15,252 bases of DNA from an uncultured Mediterraneibacter sp. (GTDB taxonomy: Bacteria > Bacillota > Clostridia > Lachnospirales > Lachnospiraceae): the NCBI RefSeq assembly GCF_934309415.1, contig NZ_CAKRDI010000048.1, positions 1 to 15,252 on the forward strand, written 5' to 3'. Position 1 is the first letter of the stretch. Each line of letters starts with the position of its first letter. The position numbers and the translations under genes were made by a program. The notes under the pieces are model-generated. The model had not been told where the DNA came from. It worked only from the letters and a program-made list of their open reading frames with translations, and did no database searches. Shown here piece after piece: positions 1-5,872 of the stretch.

Positions 1-12
1 TCCTTCTGATAA

Positions 13-71
13 ACTGCGGAGCAGTTATTCGGTTATGAGCAAGTAGCGAAGCGGATTGCGAATATCCGCTT
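13..71. repeat. short nested palindromes in gene-free left edge
   Basis: The first 350 bases hold no gene I can support. Two small perfect hairpins stand close together: AACTGC and GCAGTT around a GGA loop (13-27), and AAGCGGAT (49-56) paired with ATCCGCTT (64-71) around a 7-base loop. A minus-strand frame is open from about 129 to the window edge, but its residues (rich in Ser, Ala, Arg) match no family I know and its codon use looks like non-coding repeat DNA. I read the stretch as the end of a dispersed intergenic repeat, but a single copy in the window cannot prove that. Confidence 0.3.
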
Positions 72-118
72 GACTTTGAAACACTCCCTGTAGAGTATAC
101 ATTGTAACTCACGAAGGC

Positions 119-156
119 AGCTGTTATCATCACATATGTGGCCCGTAAACAGTAAT
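119..156. repeat. possible degenerate copy of the intergenic palindrome family
   Basis: The right part (CCGTAAACAGTAAT) resembles the right arm of the palindromes at 2172-2204 and 14992-15024. CTGTT (121-125) can pair with AACAG (148-152). The centre differs, being the perfect 10-bp palindrome CACATATGTG (131-140). It may be a distant family member or a chance resemblance. It lies beyond the terminator of the HAD gene, in gene-free DNA. Confidence 0.3.
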
Positions 157-226
157 AAATAATTTTCAGATATATTCTATATTGTAAATTGATTTTATAA
201 CTGATCGTTTATAGAAATCAAAAAAA

Positions 227-285
227 CAGGTTTTTTCAAAACAGATATCAAGATTACCCTCCTCTGTTTGAAAAAACCTGCTTTT
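227..285 (-). terminator. intrinsic terminator of the HAD phosphatase gene
   Basis: A stem of 18 bp with one bulged A pairs 227-245 with 263-280 (arms beginning CAGGTTTTTTC and ending GAAAAAACCTG). Read on the minus strand the stem is followed by CCTGTTTTTTTGATT, giving a strong U-tract about 75 bases after the HAD stop codon. On the plus strand it is followed by CTTTTTAATTT, so it can work in both directions. Confidence 0.8.
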
Positions 286-352
286 TAATTTATAACAAAA
301 TATACCGCAAAGTGGGGCGTGCAGATTGCAGGAATGATTTTTCAGACATGCT

Positions 353-1144
353 CTAGATCAGACCATAATGCTTCATAGCGTGCGCAATCCCATCTTTTTC
401 TACTTCTTTTGTGATAAACTCCGTATACGGTTCAAGCACCGGGTCATGATACCCCATAGCCACTGTATGCTGTGCATACTGGAACATTGCAAGATCATTG
501 CTGCTGTCTCCGAATACATAAATCTGATCCATCGTGGCTTCAAGTCTCTTTCTGATATATTCACAGGCGGTTCCTTTGGTATAGCCTTTCTGAATCACTT
601 CATATGTATTATTTCCACGGTCGATCGCTTCCAGTTCATCTTCTACATATTTTTCAAATGCTTCCATGTCACTGTTCTCGTCTTTATAGAGGAAAAACTT
701 GTCATAAACAATCTCACTGCTCTCCAGATAAGCACTCAATCCCATGCCTTTCTCGTGGAAATTCTGTCTTGACCGTTCCAGTCCCACGAATCGGGTTACC
801 TTCTCCGGGTAATAAATATCTTCCTGTCCTTCAGCAAATGCAGCCATGTTACATTCTTCAATCTTTTTCACAATCTCTGCACCGCGCTTTTGTCCAATCG
901 AACTGGAAAATACCACTTCACCTTCATAGATCAGATAAGTTCCACATCCACACAGATAACCGTCAAATGGAAGCTTTTTGATCGGTTCCGGAATACTGCA
1001 AATAGTTCTTCCTGTATTGATAAACAACTGGTGGCCTGCTTCATGTGCTTTCTGTAATGCTTCCACGGCGCTCTGCGGCACTTCTTTTGTTTTTTCACTT
1101 AAAACGGTTCCATCTATGTCAAAAAATAAAACTGCTTTTTCCAT
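353..1144 (-). CDS. Cof-type HAD-IIB family hydrolase
   Basis: The 263-residue product is a cytosolic haloacid-dehalogenase-fold phosphatase of the Cof/IIB type, Mg2+-dependent enzymes that dephosphorylate small metabolites such as sugar phosphates or flavin nucleotides. All four HAD motifs are visible: FFDIDGT with nucleophile Asp9 and acid/base Asp11, NTGR with Thr44, the lysine Lys190 in GYTKG, and GDSSND (212-217) with the metal-binding Asp213 and Asp217. The cap domain lies between motifs II and III (about 85-185). Length is normal for the family. The start is supported by GGAG seven bases upstream of ATG. It is a single-gene unit ending at the hairpin 227-285. The exact substrate cannot be read from the sequence. 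Confidence 0.9.
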   Translation of the reverse strand: MEKAVLFFDIDGTVLSEKTKEVPQSAVEALQKAHEAGHQLFINTGRTICSIPEPIKKLPFDGYLCGCGTYLIYEGEVVFSSSIGQKRGAEIVKKIEECNMAAFAEGQEDIYYPEKVTRFVGLERSRQNFHEKGMGLSAYLESSEIVYDKFFLYKDENSDMEAFEKYVEDELEAIDRGNNTYEVIQKGYTKGTACEYIRKRLEATMDQIYVFGDSSNDLAMFQYAQHTVAMGYHDPVLEPYTEFITKEVEKDGIAHAMKHYGLI

Positions 1145-1171
1145 TCTATTTCTCCATTCATAACAAGTATC

Positions 1172-1211
1172 GTTACTGTTTACTGTTCACACATAACCTG
1201 TAAAGAGCAAC
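1172..1211. repeat. diverged copy of the intergenic palindrome, with repeated left arm
   Basis: The stretch 1180-1211 matches the two identical palindromes at 2173-2204 and 14993-15024 at 27 of 32 positions, without gaps. It is preceded by an extra left-arm unit: GTTACTGTT (1172-1180) runs directly into TTACTGTTCAC, so the arm is present twice. Five substitutions have broken most of the symmetry (GG to CA in the centre, three in the right arm). It lies just upstream of the HAD gene, in the 336-base gap before the plus-strand pseudouridine synthase. Confidence 0.65.
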
Positions 1212-1254
1212 CAGGTGACGTCTTTTAAACTTTATCACTGTTCTTTTTTCTTGT

Positions 1255-1452
1255 CTATTGACGAATAGCTTCAGAATTTGGGAGTTCAAAGGGTATCTGC
1301 ACAACAAGTTTCACAATTTTTCGGCTTTTCTTGATTTTTTCATCATTTATCGGCATAATAAAGTCGGCTTTAATTATATCTCCATCGAGTTTACATAGAT
1401 TTTCTTTTAATCTTTCCGCCTTAAAGCATATTTGAAAAAGATTTTGTTTCAA
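1255..1452 (-). CDS. doubtful small ORF, unknown function
   Basis: A 65-codon frame begins with TTG at 1452, 6 bases after an in-frame stop (1459-1461), and ends with TAG. The product is Lys/Glu/Ile-rich and contains KADFIMPINDEKIKK; the composition is protein-like rather than shadow-like, but I recognise no family. No Shine-Dalgarno site precedes the TTG, and no terminator follows. It lies alone between HAD and the plus-strand rRNA modification gene, whose upstream region it fills. It could be a small gene, the 3' fragment of a decayed gene, or non-coding. Apart from this frame, 1145-1480 holds only the palindrome copy at 1172-1211. Confidence 0.22.
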   Translation of the reverse strand: MKQNLFQICFKAERLKENLCKLDGDIIKADFIMPINDEKIKKSRKIVKLVVQIPFELPNSEAIRQ

Positions 1453-1480
1453 ACTATTTTAAAGAAAGGATTTTCCTTAT

Positions 1481-2065
1481 ATGTATCATTATTATATGTT
1501 CCATAAACCTTTTGGCTGTGTAACCGCCCGCCGTGATGACCTGTATCCGACCGTCATGGATTATTTCACCGGACTTCATAACGACAGACTCAATCCGGTT
1601 GGTCGACTGGACCGCGAAACGACCGGGCTGCTCCTGATCACCGATGACGGTGTCTGGAATCAGAAGCTCACGCATCCTTCTTTTCATAAAGAGAAAACTT
1701 ACGCATTTACTGTTCTCGGAGATCTTACTTTTGAACGTGCTGATACATTAGAAAAGGGAGTACTTCTGAAAGGGGCATCCACACTCACCGCACCTGCCAG
1801 AATCACTGTCACCGGACACAGCTGCCTGAAAGATACTCTGCCGTCTCTTCCGCAGGAAATCCAGGAATCGATCCGCCACAATCTTCCTTCTCATCCCGTC
1901 ACTTACGGAATCATTACAATCACTGAGGGAAAGAAACGTCAGATCCGGCGAATGATGAAATCCGTACACTGCTGTGTCATCGAATTAAAACGGCTTTCCA
2001 TTGGCGATATCGTTCTGGATGAAACCCTGAAACCGGGAGAGTGGAAAGAGATTTTTCCTGTTTAA
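1481..2065 (+). CDS. RsuA/RluE-type rRNA pseudouridine synthase without S4 domain
   Basis: The 194-residue product converts a specific uridine in ribosomal RNA to pseudouridine in the cytosol. The catalytic motif GRLDRETTG (41-49) contains the nucleophile Asp44, and KKRQIRRM near residue 155 is the conserved C-terminal motif of the RsuA/RluB/RluE/RluF family. The protein starts directly at the catalytic fold (HKPFGCVTA), so it lacks the N-terminal S4 RNA-binding domain of RsuA. In E. coli this short layout is that of RluE, though family membership alone does not show the target base. The start is firm: AAAGGA lies 10 bases before ATG, and an in-frame stop (1460-1462) excludes a longer form. 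It is transcribed alone and ends at the bidirectional terminator 2262-2318. Confidence 0.88.
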   Translation: MYHYYMFHKPFGCVTARRDDLYPTVMDYFTGLHNDRLNPVGRLDRETTGLLLITDDGVWNQKLTHPSFHKEKTYAFTVLGDLTFERADTLEKGVLLKGASTLTAPARITVTGHSCLKDTLPSLPQEIQESIRHNLPSHPVTYGIITITEGKKRQIRRMMKSVHCCVIELKRLSIGDIVLDETLKPGEWKEIFPV

Positions 2066-2171
2066 AGCTCCTTAACAATTTAAACCTAAAACCCACATCC
2101 GCCATTTTATAGTTGAACCATCAGAAGGAAGAATGTACTTTCCCCTACTCTGTCATTCGCAATGACTGCGT

Positions 2172-2204
2172 GTTACTGTTCACAGGTAACCTGCAAACAG
2201 TAAC
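2172..2204. repeat. 33-bp intergenic palindromic element, intact copy A
   Basis: The element is a near-perfect dyad: GTTACTGTT (2172-2180) mirrors AACAGTAAC (2196-2204), CAGGT (2183-2187) mirrors ACCTG (2189-2193), with a central A at 2188 and a two-base mismatch (CA opposite CA) between the two stem blocks. Including the T before it, 34 bp (2171-2204) are identical to 14991-15024. It lies 107 bases after the pseudouridine synthase stop and before the terminator shared with the ECF gene, so it would be part of the 3' untranslated RNA. A separate 6-bp hairpin, GTCATT/AATGAC around CGC, precedes it at 2152-2166. Confidence 0.85.
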
Positions 2205-2261
2205 GTATCTCACAGAATATGTTAATATATTCAGAAAAGATATCTTTTGAATATATAAAAA

Positions 2262-2318
2262 CAGACAGAAATTTCTATCCTTTACTTCGGATTTCATTTT
2301 CTGTCTGAATTTTATTTT
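2262..2318. terminator. bidirectional terminator between convergent genes
   Basis: CAGACAGAAA (2262-2271) pairs with TTTCTGTCTG (2298-2307). The plus-strand tail is AATTTTATTTTTC, serving the pseudouridine synthase gene. The minus-strand tail is TTTTTATATATTC, serving the ECF transporter gene, whose stop lies 28 bases away at 2335. Confidence 0.75.
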
Positions 2319-2334
2319 TCTTTCATTCTATTAT

Positions 2335-2994
2335 CTATCTATTCTGTACACTCTGCTGTCCGGCCTGCATTCCCATCTTCTTGAAGACAACTACCAGAAC
2401 TTTTCCAATCGCCAGCACAAGGATTGCTGCTGCAATCGCCTCCGGAATACCGGATGCTGTTACAGTTCCCATTACAAGGCCAAATACAGCTGTCAGAGCT
2501 ACATCTTTTGCCTCTGCATATTGCTGTGCAAACAGAAAATAAATGCTTCCCATAACTGTGACTGTGTTCACCATAGATCCTACAAATCCAACGATCGGAA
2601 GTGCAATGATCTGGTTCAGCTTCACCTTCTCAAAAAGGATCCACAGCCATCCTGCTGCCACACCAATCAGAATTCTGCAGCCTACGGAAATCCAGATTGC
2701 TTTTAATGCTCCAGGAATTCCTGTTGTACTCATAAATGGTGAAAATGCAAAGGATAAAAGTGTAGGTGCCATCGTGTTGCTCACAAGAGAACAAATGCCA
2801 AATACGCCTCCAAGAATTGCTCCGGCTGCCGGTCCTAACAAAACCGCACCTAAAATAACCGGAATATGCACAGTTGTTGCCTTAATAATTGGAAGCTGGA
2901 TCATACCAAGCGGTGTGTTCGCCAGTACGATGATAATTGCTGCCATAAGTGCAACACTGACCATCCAACGAGTGTCATGTTTCTTTGTATTCAT
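2335..2994 (-). CDS. ECF transporter S component (vitamin uptake)
   Basis: The 219-residue product is an integral membrane protein with about six hydrophobic helices. The segment IKATTVHIPVILGAVLLGP, followed by a Gly/Ala-rich GAILGGVFG helix and SNTMAPT, is typical of the substrate-binding S subunits of energy-coupling-factor transporters (the family formerly DUF3816). Such proteins bind a vitamin and share a common EcfA-A'-T energising module that is usually encoded elsewhere; none is encoded here. The pattern reminds me most of predicted pantothenate (PanT-like) subunits, but that is a guess. The open frame runs 15 codons further upstream; I chose the ATG at 2994 because AAGGAGG stands 7-8 bases before it. 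No riboswitch-length leader is present: the likely promoter is only about 55 bases upstream. Confidence 0.85.
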   Translation of the reverse strand: MNTKKHDTRWMVSVALMAAIIIVLANTPLGMIQLPIIKATTVHIPVILGAVLLGPAAGAILGGVFGICSLVSNTMAPTLLSFAFSPFMSTTGIPGALKAIWISVGCRILIGVAAGWLWILFEKVKLNQIIALPIVGFVGSMVNTVTVMGSIYFLFAQQYAEAKDVALTAVFGLVMGTVTASGIPEAIAAAILVLAIGKVLVVVFKKMGMQAGQQSVQNR

Positions 2995-3049
2995 TTTTTC
3001 TTCCTCCTTGTTATCATTCCCCAAAAGGATACAATACAATTACTGGTTT

Positions 3050-3078
3050 AGTATATCATCTGCACCTCGCCAGAACAA
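3050..3078 (-). promoter_or_regulatory. candidate promoter of the ECF S-component gene
   Basis: On the minus strand TTGTTC (3078-3073) is followed after 17 bases by TATACT (3055-3050). The -10 box is a 5/6 match, the -35 box only 3/6. The expected start point lies near 3043, leaving a leader of about 50 bases with the AAGGAGG ribosome site. Confidence 0.5.
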
Positions 3079-3105
3079 GTACAAAAACAAAAACAATCCT
3101 ATACC

Positions 3106-3135
3106 CTATAACATATTTTATTCGTTATCATCATA
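3106..3135 (+). promoter_or_regulatory. possible sigma-G-like promoter of pdaA
   Basis: CTATA (3106-3110) and CATCATA (3129-3135) are separated by 18 bases. This fits the forespore sigma-G pattern (roughly GHATR, 18 bases, CATNNTA) except for the first base of the -35 element. The start point would be about 26 bases before the ATG at 3169. B. subtilis pdaA is known to be sigma-G dependent, which makes the match plausible, but the region is AT-rich and chance is possible. A sigma-A alternative (TTATTC, 18 bases, TATAAC at 3142-3147) is weaker. Confidence 0.33.
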
Positions 3136-3168
3136 TATTTTTATAACTCTTCCAGATCAGGTAACTAT

Positions 3169-4122
3169 ATGAAACTTCCTTCCACCAAAAAGCTTCTCGC
3201 TTTTCTGAAATGTAACCTGACTCCGGCCAAAGTCGGACTTCTTATACTGATCACTGCTTATTTTGCAGGAACCGGTGCCGGTGTCGTTGCCAGGCACTTT
3301 TCAGACAGCCTGGCCTCCAAAACAAAAACAAATGCTTCTGTCGAATCCGCAGCCTCCTCTCTTCAGGACTCCGTTGCAGACTCCGCCACTTTGCTAACTT
3401 CCATCTCCTGTGCCCTGCCTGACCGGACACTTTTTTCAGAAGGGAACTGGGGGTTGAGTTTTCAGGGGGAAGGACAGACTCCTGTCGGAAATGCATCCAT
3501 TCAGGAACTTGCCGGATATGATGCCTACTATGCACAGCAGACCGACGAAAAAGTCCTTTATCTTACCTTTGACGCCGGATACGAAAACGGGCATATGCCA
3601 GCTATCCTTGATGCCCTGAAAAAGCATCAGGTAACTGCTACTTTCTTCGTAGTCGGAACCTACATAGAATCTGAACCAGAACTGATTCAGCGAATGGTAG
3701 ATGAAGGTCATACCGTAGGAAATCACACCTGGCATCACCCGGATATGTCCCAGATTTCTTCACTAGAAACGTTCCAAAAAGAACTGGGAGATGTAGAGAA
3801 TGCCTACAAAGAAGTAACCGGGCAGGATATGACAAAATATTACCGGCCGCCACAGGGCAAATACAGCACTTCTAATCTACAGATGGCAAAAGAATTGGGA
3901 TATAAAAGTTTCTTCTGGAGCCTTGCCTATGTAGACTGGTATCAGGATAATCAGCCTTCAAAGGAAGAAGCCTTTGAAAAACTGCTCGGCCGTATCCACC
4001 CAGGCGCCATCGTTCTGCTCCACAGCACTTCCAAAACCAATGCAGATATCCTTGATGAACTGCTGACAAAATGGGAAGAGATGGGGTATCAGATCCGACC
4101 GCTTGAAGAACTTACAAAATAG
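3169..4122 (+). CDS. pdaA: PdaA-like polysaccharide (muramic delta-lactam) deacetylase
   Basis: The 317-residue protein has one N-terminal membrane helix (about 21-41), a Ser/Ala-rich linker, and an extracytoplasmic NodB deacetylase domain (about 128-315). Motifs are TFDAGYENG (133-141, catalytic base Asp135), the metal ligands His186 and His190 in NHTWHHP, RPPQG (226-230), DWYQD (256-260) and LLHS (283-286, His285). Ala136 replaces the second Asp of the usual TFDDG; TFDAGYENG is the hallmark of PdaA, which deacetylates muramic acid in spore-cortex peptidoglycan so that delta-lactam can form. The amidase CwlD, its usual partner, is not nearby. The ribosome site is weak (AGG about 8 bases upstream). 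The gene is divergent from the ECF gene and ends before the hairpin 4169-4226. A vegetative peptidoglycan deacetylase role is possible. Confidence 0.85.
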   Translation: MKLPSTKKLLAFLKCNLTPAKVGLLILITAYFAGTGAGVVARHFSDSLASKTKTNASVESAASSLQDSVADSATLLTSISCALPDRTLFSEGNWGLSFQGEGQTPVGNASIQELAGYDAYYAQQTDEKVLYLTFDAGYENGHMPAILDALKKHQVTATFFVVGTYIESEPELIQRMVDEGHTVGNHTWHHPDMSQISSLETFQKELGDVENAYKEVTGQDMTKYYRPPQGKYSTSNLQMAKELGYKSFFWSLAYVDWYQDNQPSKEEAFEKLLGRIHPGAIVLLHSTSKTNADILDELLTKWEEMGYQIRPLEELTK

Positions 4123-4168
4123 TGCATGCAGATTACAGAAAGGATTGTCACAAACACAATAAGACGAA

Positions 4169-4230
4169 AAAGAGACAGAATTCTAGCCCGGCATTTCTGC
4201 CATTTATGCAAGATTTCTGTCTCTTTCCTT
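4169..4230. terminator. bidirectional terminator between pdaA and gltBD
   Basis: AAAGAGACAGAA (4169-4180) pairs perfectly over 12 bp with TTCTGTCTCTTT (4215-4226) around a 34-base loop. The minus-strand tail TCTCTTTTTCGTCTTATT is the better U-tract and would end the gltB-gltD transcript; the plus-strand tail CTCTTTCCTTCC could end pdaA. Confidence 0.65.
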
Positions 4231-4313
4231 CCTATTTCAAACAGATCGTCAGGATCCATTTTCTTTATATTTACAATCAGACAGCCGCTTTACAGAGGTT
4301 CCATACAAGCCCT

Positions 4314-4346
4314 GTTGCTTTTCTTAAACCACCTGTAAACAGCAAT
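4314..4346. repeat. diverged copy of the 33-bp palindromic element
   Basis: Aligned without gaps it matches the intact element at 22 of 33 positions; the right arm ACCTGTAAACAGCAA matches 13 of 15. Where the intact copies have an A-T pair in the outer stem (fourth base from each end), this one has G (4317) opposite C (4343), so the pairing is kept. It begins 13 bases beyond the gltD stop, inside the 3' untranslated part of the gltBD transcript and before its terminator. Confidence 0.5.
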
Positions 4347-4358
4347 CTATCTTGGCTT

Positions 4359-5858
4359 TTACTGAATATACAGATTCGTATATCCCATCAGGCTCTCATC
4401 CACTTCTCTTGCTGCCTCACGGCCTTCGCGGATTGCCCATACAACCAGTGACTGGCCTCTGTGCATATCTCCGGCTGTAAATACATGCTTCACATTCGTT
4501 GCATATTTACCAGGCGCTGTCTTCACGTTTGTACGCTCATTTACTTCCACGCCAAATGCCTTTGTCACATAATCCTGGCTTCCAAGGAATCCTGCTGCAA
4601 TCAGTACAAGATCCACATCCACTGTATACTCACTTCCGGCGATCGGAACCATCATCATGCGTCCGCTCTTCTCGTCTTTCTTGCTCTCAAGTTTGACAAG
4701 TACAGCCTTGCACACATTTCCCTTTTTATCCTTGATGAATTCCTTCACTGTTGTTGTATACACACGCGGATCAGAACCAAATACCGCAATCGCCTCCTGC
4801 TGGCCATAATCTGTCTTGCAGACTCTCGGCCACTCCGGCCATGGATTGGCAGCGGTTCTCTGATCCGGAGCTTTCGGCATCATCTCAAGCTGAAGCACAC
4901 TCTTTGCACCATGACGGATGGAAGTTCCCACACAGTCATTTCCTGTATCTCCGCCTCCGATGACCATAACATTCTTTCCTTTTGCAGAAATATAGGTACC
5001 ATCTTTCAGCTTCATATCATTTGCCCAGAGTGCCTTTGTTGTTGATTTCAGAAAATCTACTGCAAAATAAATCCCCTGTGCATCACGTCCCGGCACCTTA
5101 ATATCTCTCGGATTAGATGCTCCGCAGGCAAGAATCACACGGTCGTAATTCTTCATCAGTTCTGCCGGTTTTACATCTTTACCCACATTACATCCAGTAC
5201 GGAATTCCACACCTTCTTCTTCCATGATCGCAAGTTTACGGTCAATAATCTGCTTCTCCAGCTTCATATTCGGAATACCATAACGAAGCAGTCCACCCGG
5301 CTTATCCTCACGCTCAAATACAGTCACCAGATGTCCACGTTTGTTCAGCAGATCTGCAACTGCCAGTCCGGACGGTCCGGAACCTACAACAGCCACTCTC
5401 TTTCCTGTGCGGACTTTCGGTGGATTTGCTTTTGCATATCCCATCTCATATGCGTTCTCTATGATCGCATACTCATTGCTCTTAGATGCAACTGCTTCCT
5501 GATTCAGGCCACAAGTACAGGCATTCTCACAGAGTGCCGGACACACACGGGAAGTAAATTCCGGGAAGTTGTTTGTCTTTTTCAGACGTGCATAAGCTTC
5601 TTTCCAGTTTCCGTTATAAATCAGGTCATTCCACTCTGGCACCAGATTGTGCAGTGGACATCCGCTTGCCATTCCCGCAAGCATCTTTCCTGACTGACAG
5701 AACGGAACCCCGCACGCCATACAGCGTGCGCCCTGCAGTTCCTGTTCTTCTTTCGTAAGAGGCGTATGGAACTCATTGAAATGTCTGATTCTCTCAAGAG
5801 GTGACTCCGCCATCTTATCCTGTCTTTCATAATCCATAAATCCTGTCGGTTTTCCCAT
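4359..5858 (-). CDS. gltD: glutamate synthase small subunit (GltD)
   Basis: The 499-residue beta subunit of glutamate synthase takes electrons from NADPH through FAD and iron-sulfur clusters to the large subunit. The N-terminal cluster-binding region contains Cys46, Cys49, Cys54 and Cys67 (CMACGVPFC motif) and Cys106, Cys110, Cys114 and Cys116 (CPALCENACTC), as expected for two [4Fe-4S] centres. The FAD dinucleotide fold starts at VVGSGPSG (157-164), the NADPH fold at VIGGGDTGND (299-308), and the C-terminal FAD motif TAGDMHRGQSLVVWAI is present. Length is normal. The start has TAGGAGG overlapping the gltB stop codon, 10 bases upstream; the 14-base gap suggests translational coupling with gltB. 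Confidence 0.96.
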   Translation of the reverse strand: MGKPTGFMDYERQDKMAESPLERIRHFNEFHTPLTKEEQELQGARCMACGVPFCQSGKMLAGMASGCPLHNLVPEWNDLIYNGNWKEAYARLKKTNNFPEFTSRVCPALCENACTCGLNQEAVASKSNEYAIIENAYEMGYAKANPPKVRTGKRVAVVGSGPSGLAVADLLNKRGHLVTVFEREDKPGGLLRYGIPNMKLEKQIIDRKLAIMEEEGVEFRTGCNVGKDVKPAELMKNYDRVILACGASNPRDIKVPGRDAQGIYFAVDFLKSTTKALWANDMKLKDGTYISAKGKNVMVIGGGDTGNDCVGTSIRHGAKSVLQLEMMPKAPDQRTAANPWPEWPRVCKTDYGQQEAIAVFGSDPRVYTTTVKEFIKDKKGNVCKAVLVKLESKKDEKSGRMMMVPIAGSEYTVDVDLVLIAAGFLGSQDYVTKAFGVEVNERTNVKTAPGKYATNVKHVFTAGDMHRGQSLVVWAIREGREAAREVDESLMGYTNLYIQ

Positions 5859-5872
5859 TTCTCTTACGCCTC

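Noticed and set aside
1432..1460. TTGAAA, 17 bases, TATTTT as promoter of the pseudouridine synthase
   Set aside because: The start point would fall at about 1467, inside the Shine-Dalgarno sequence (1465-1470), leaving no usable ribosome site; the region is AT-rich and the match may be chance.
2543..3172. 209-codon plus-strand frame opposite the ECF gene
   Set aside because: It is the reverse complement of a clear membrane-protein gene and runs through the intergenic promoter region; no recognisable protein.
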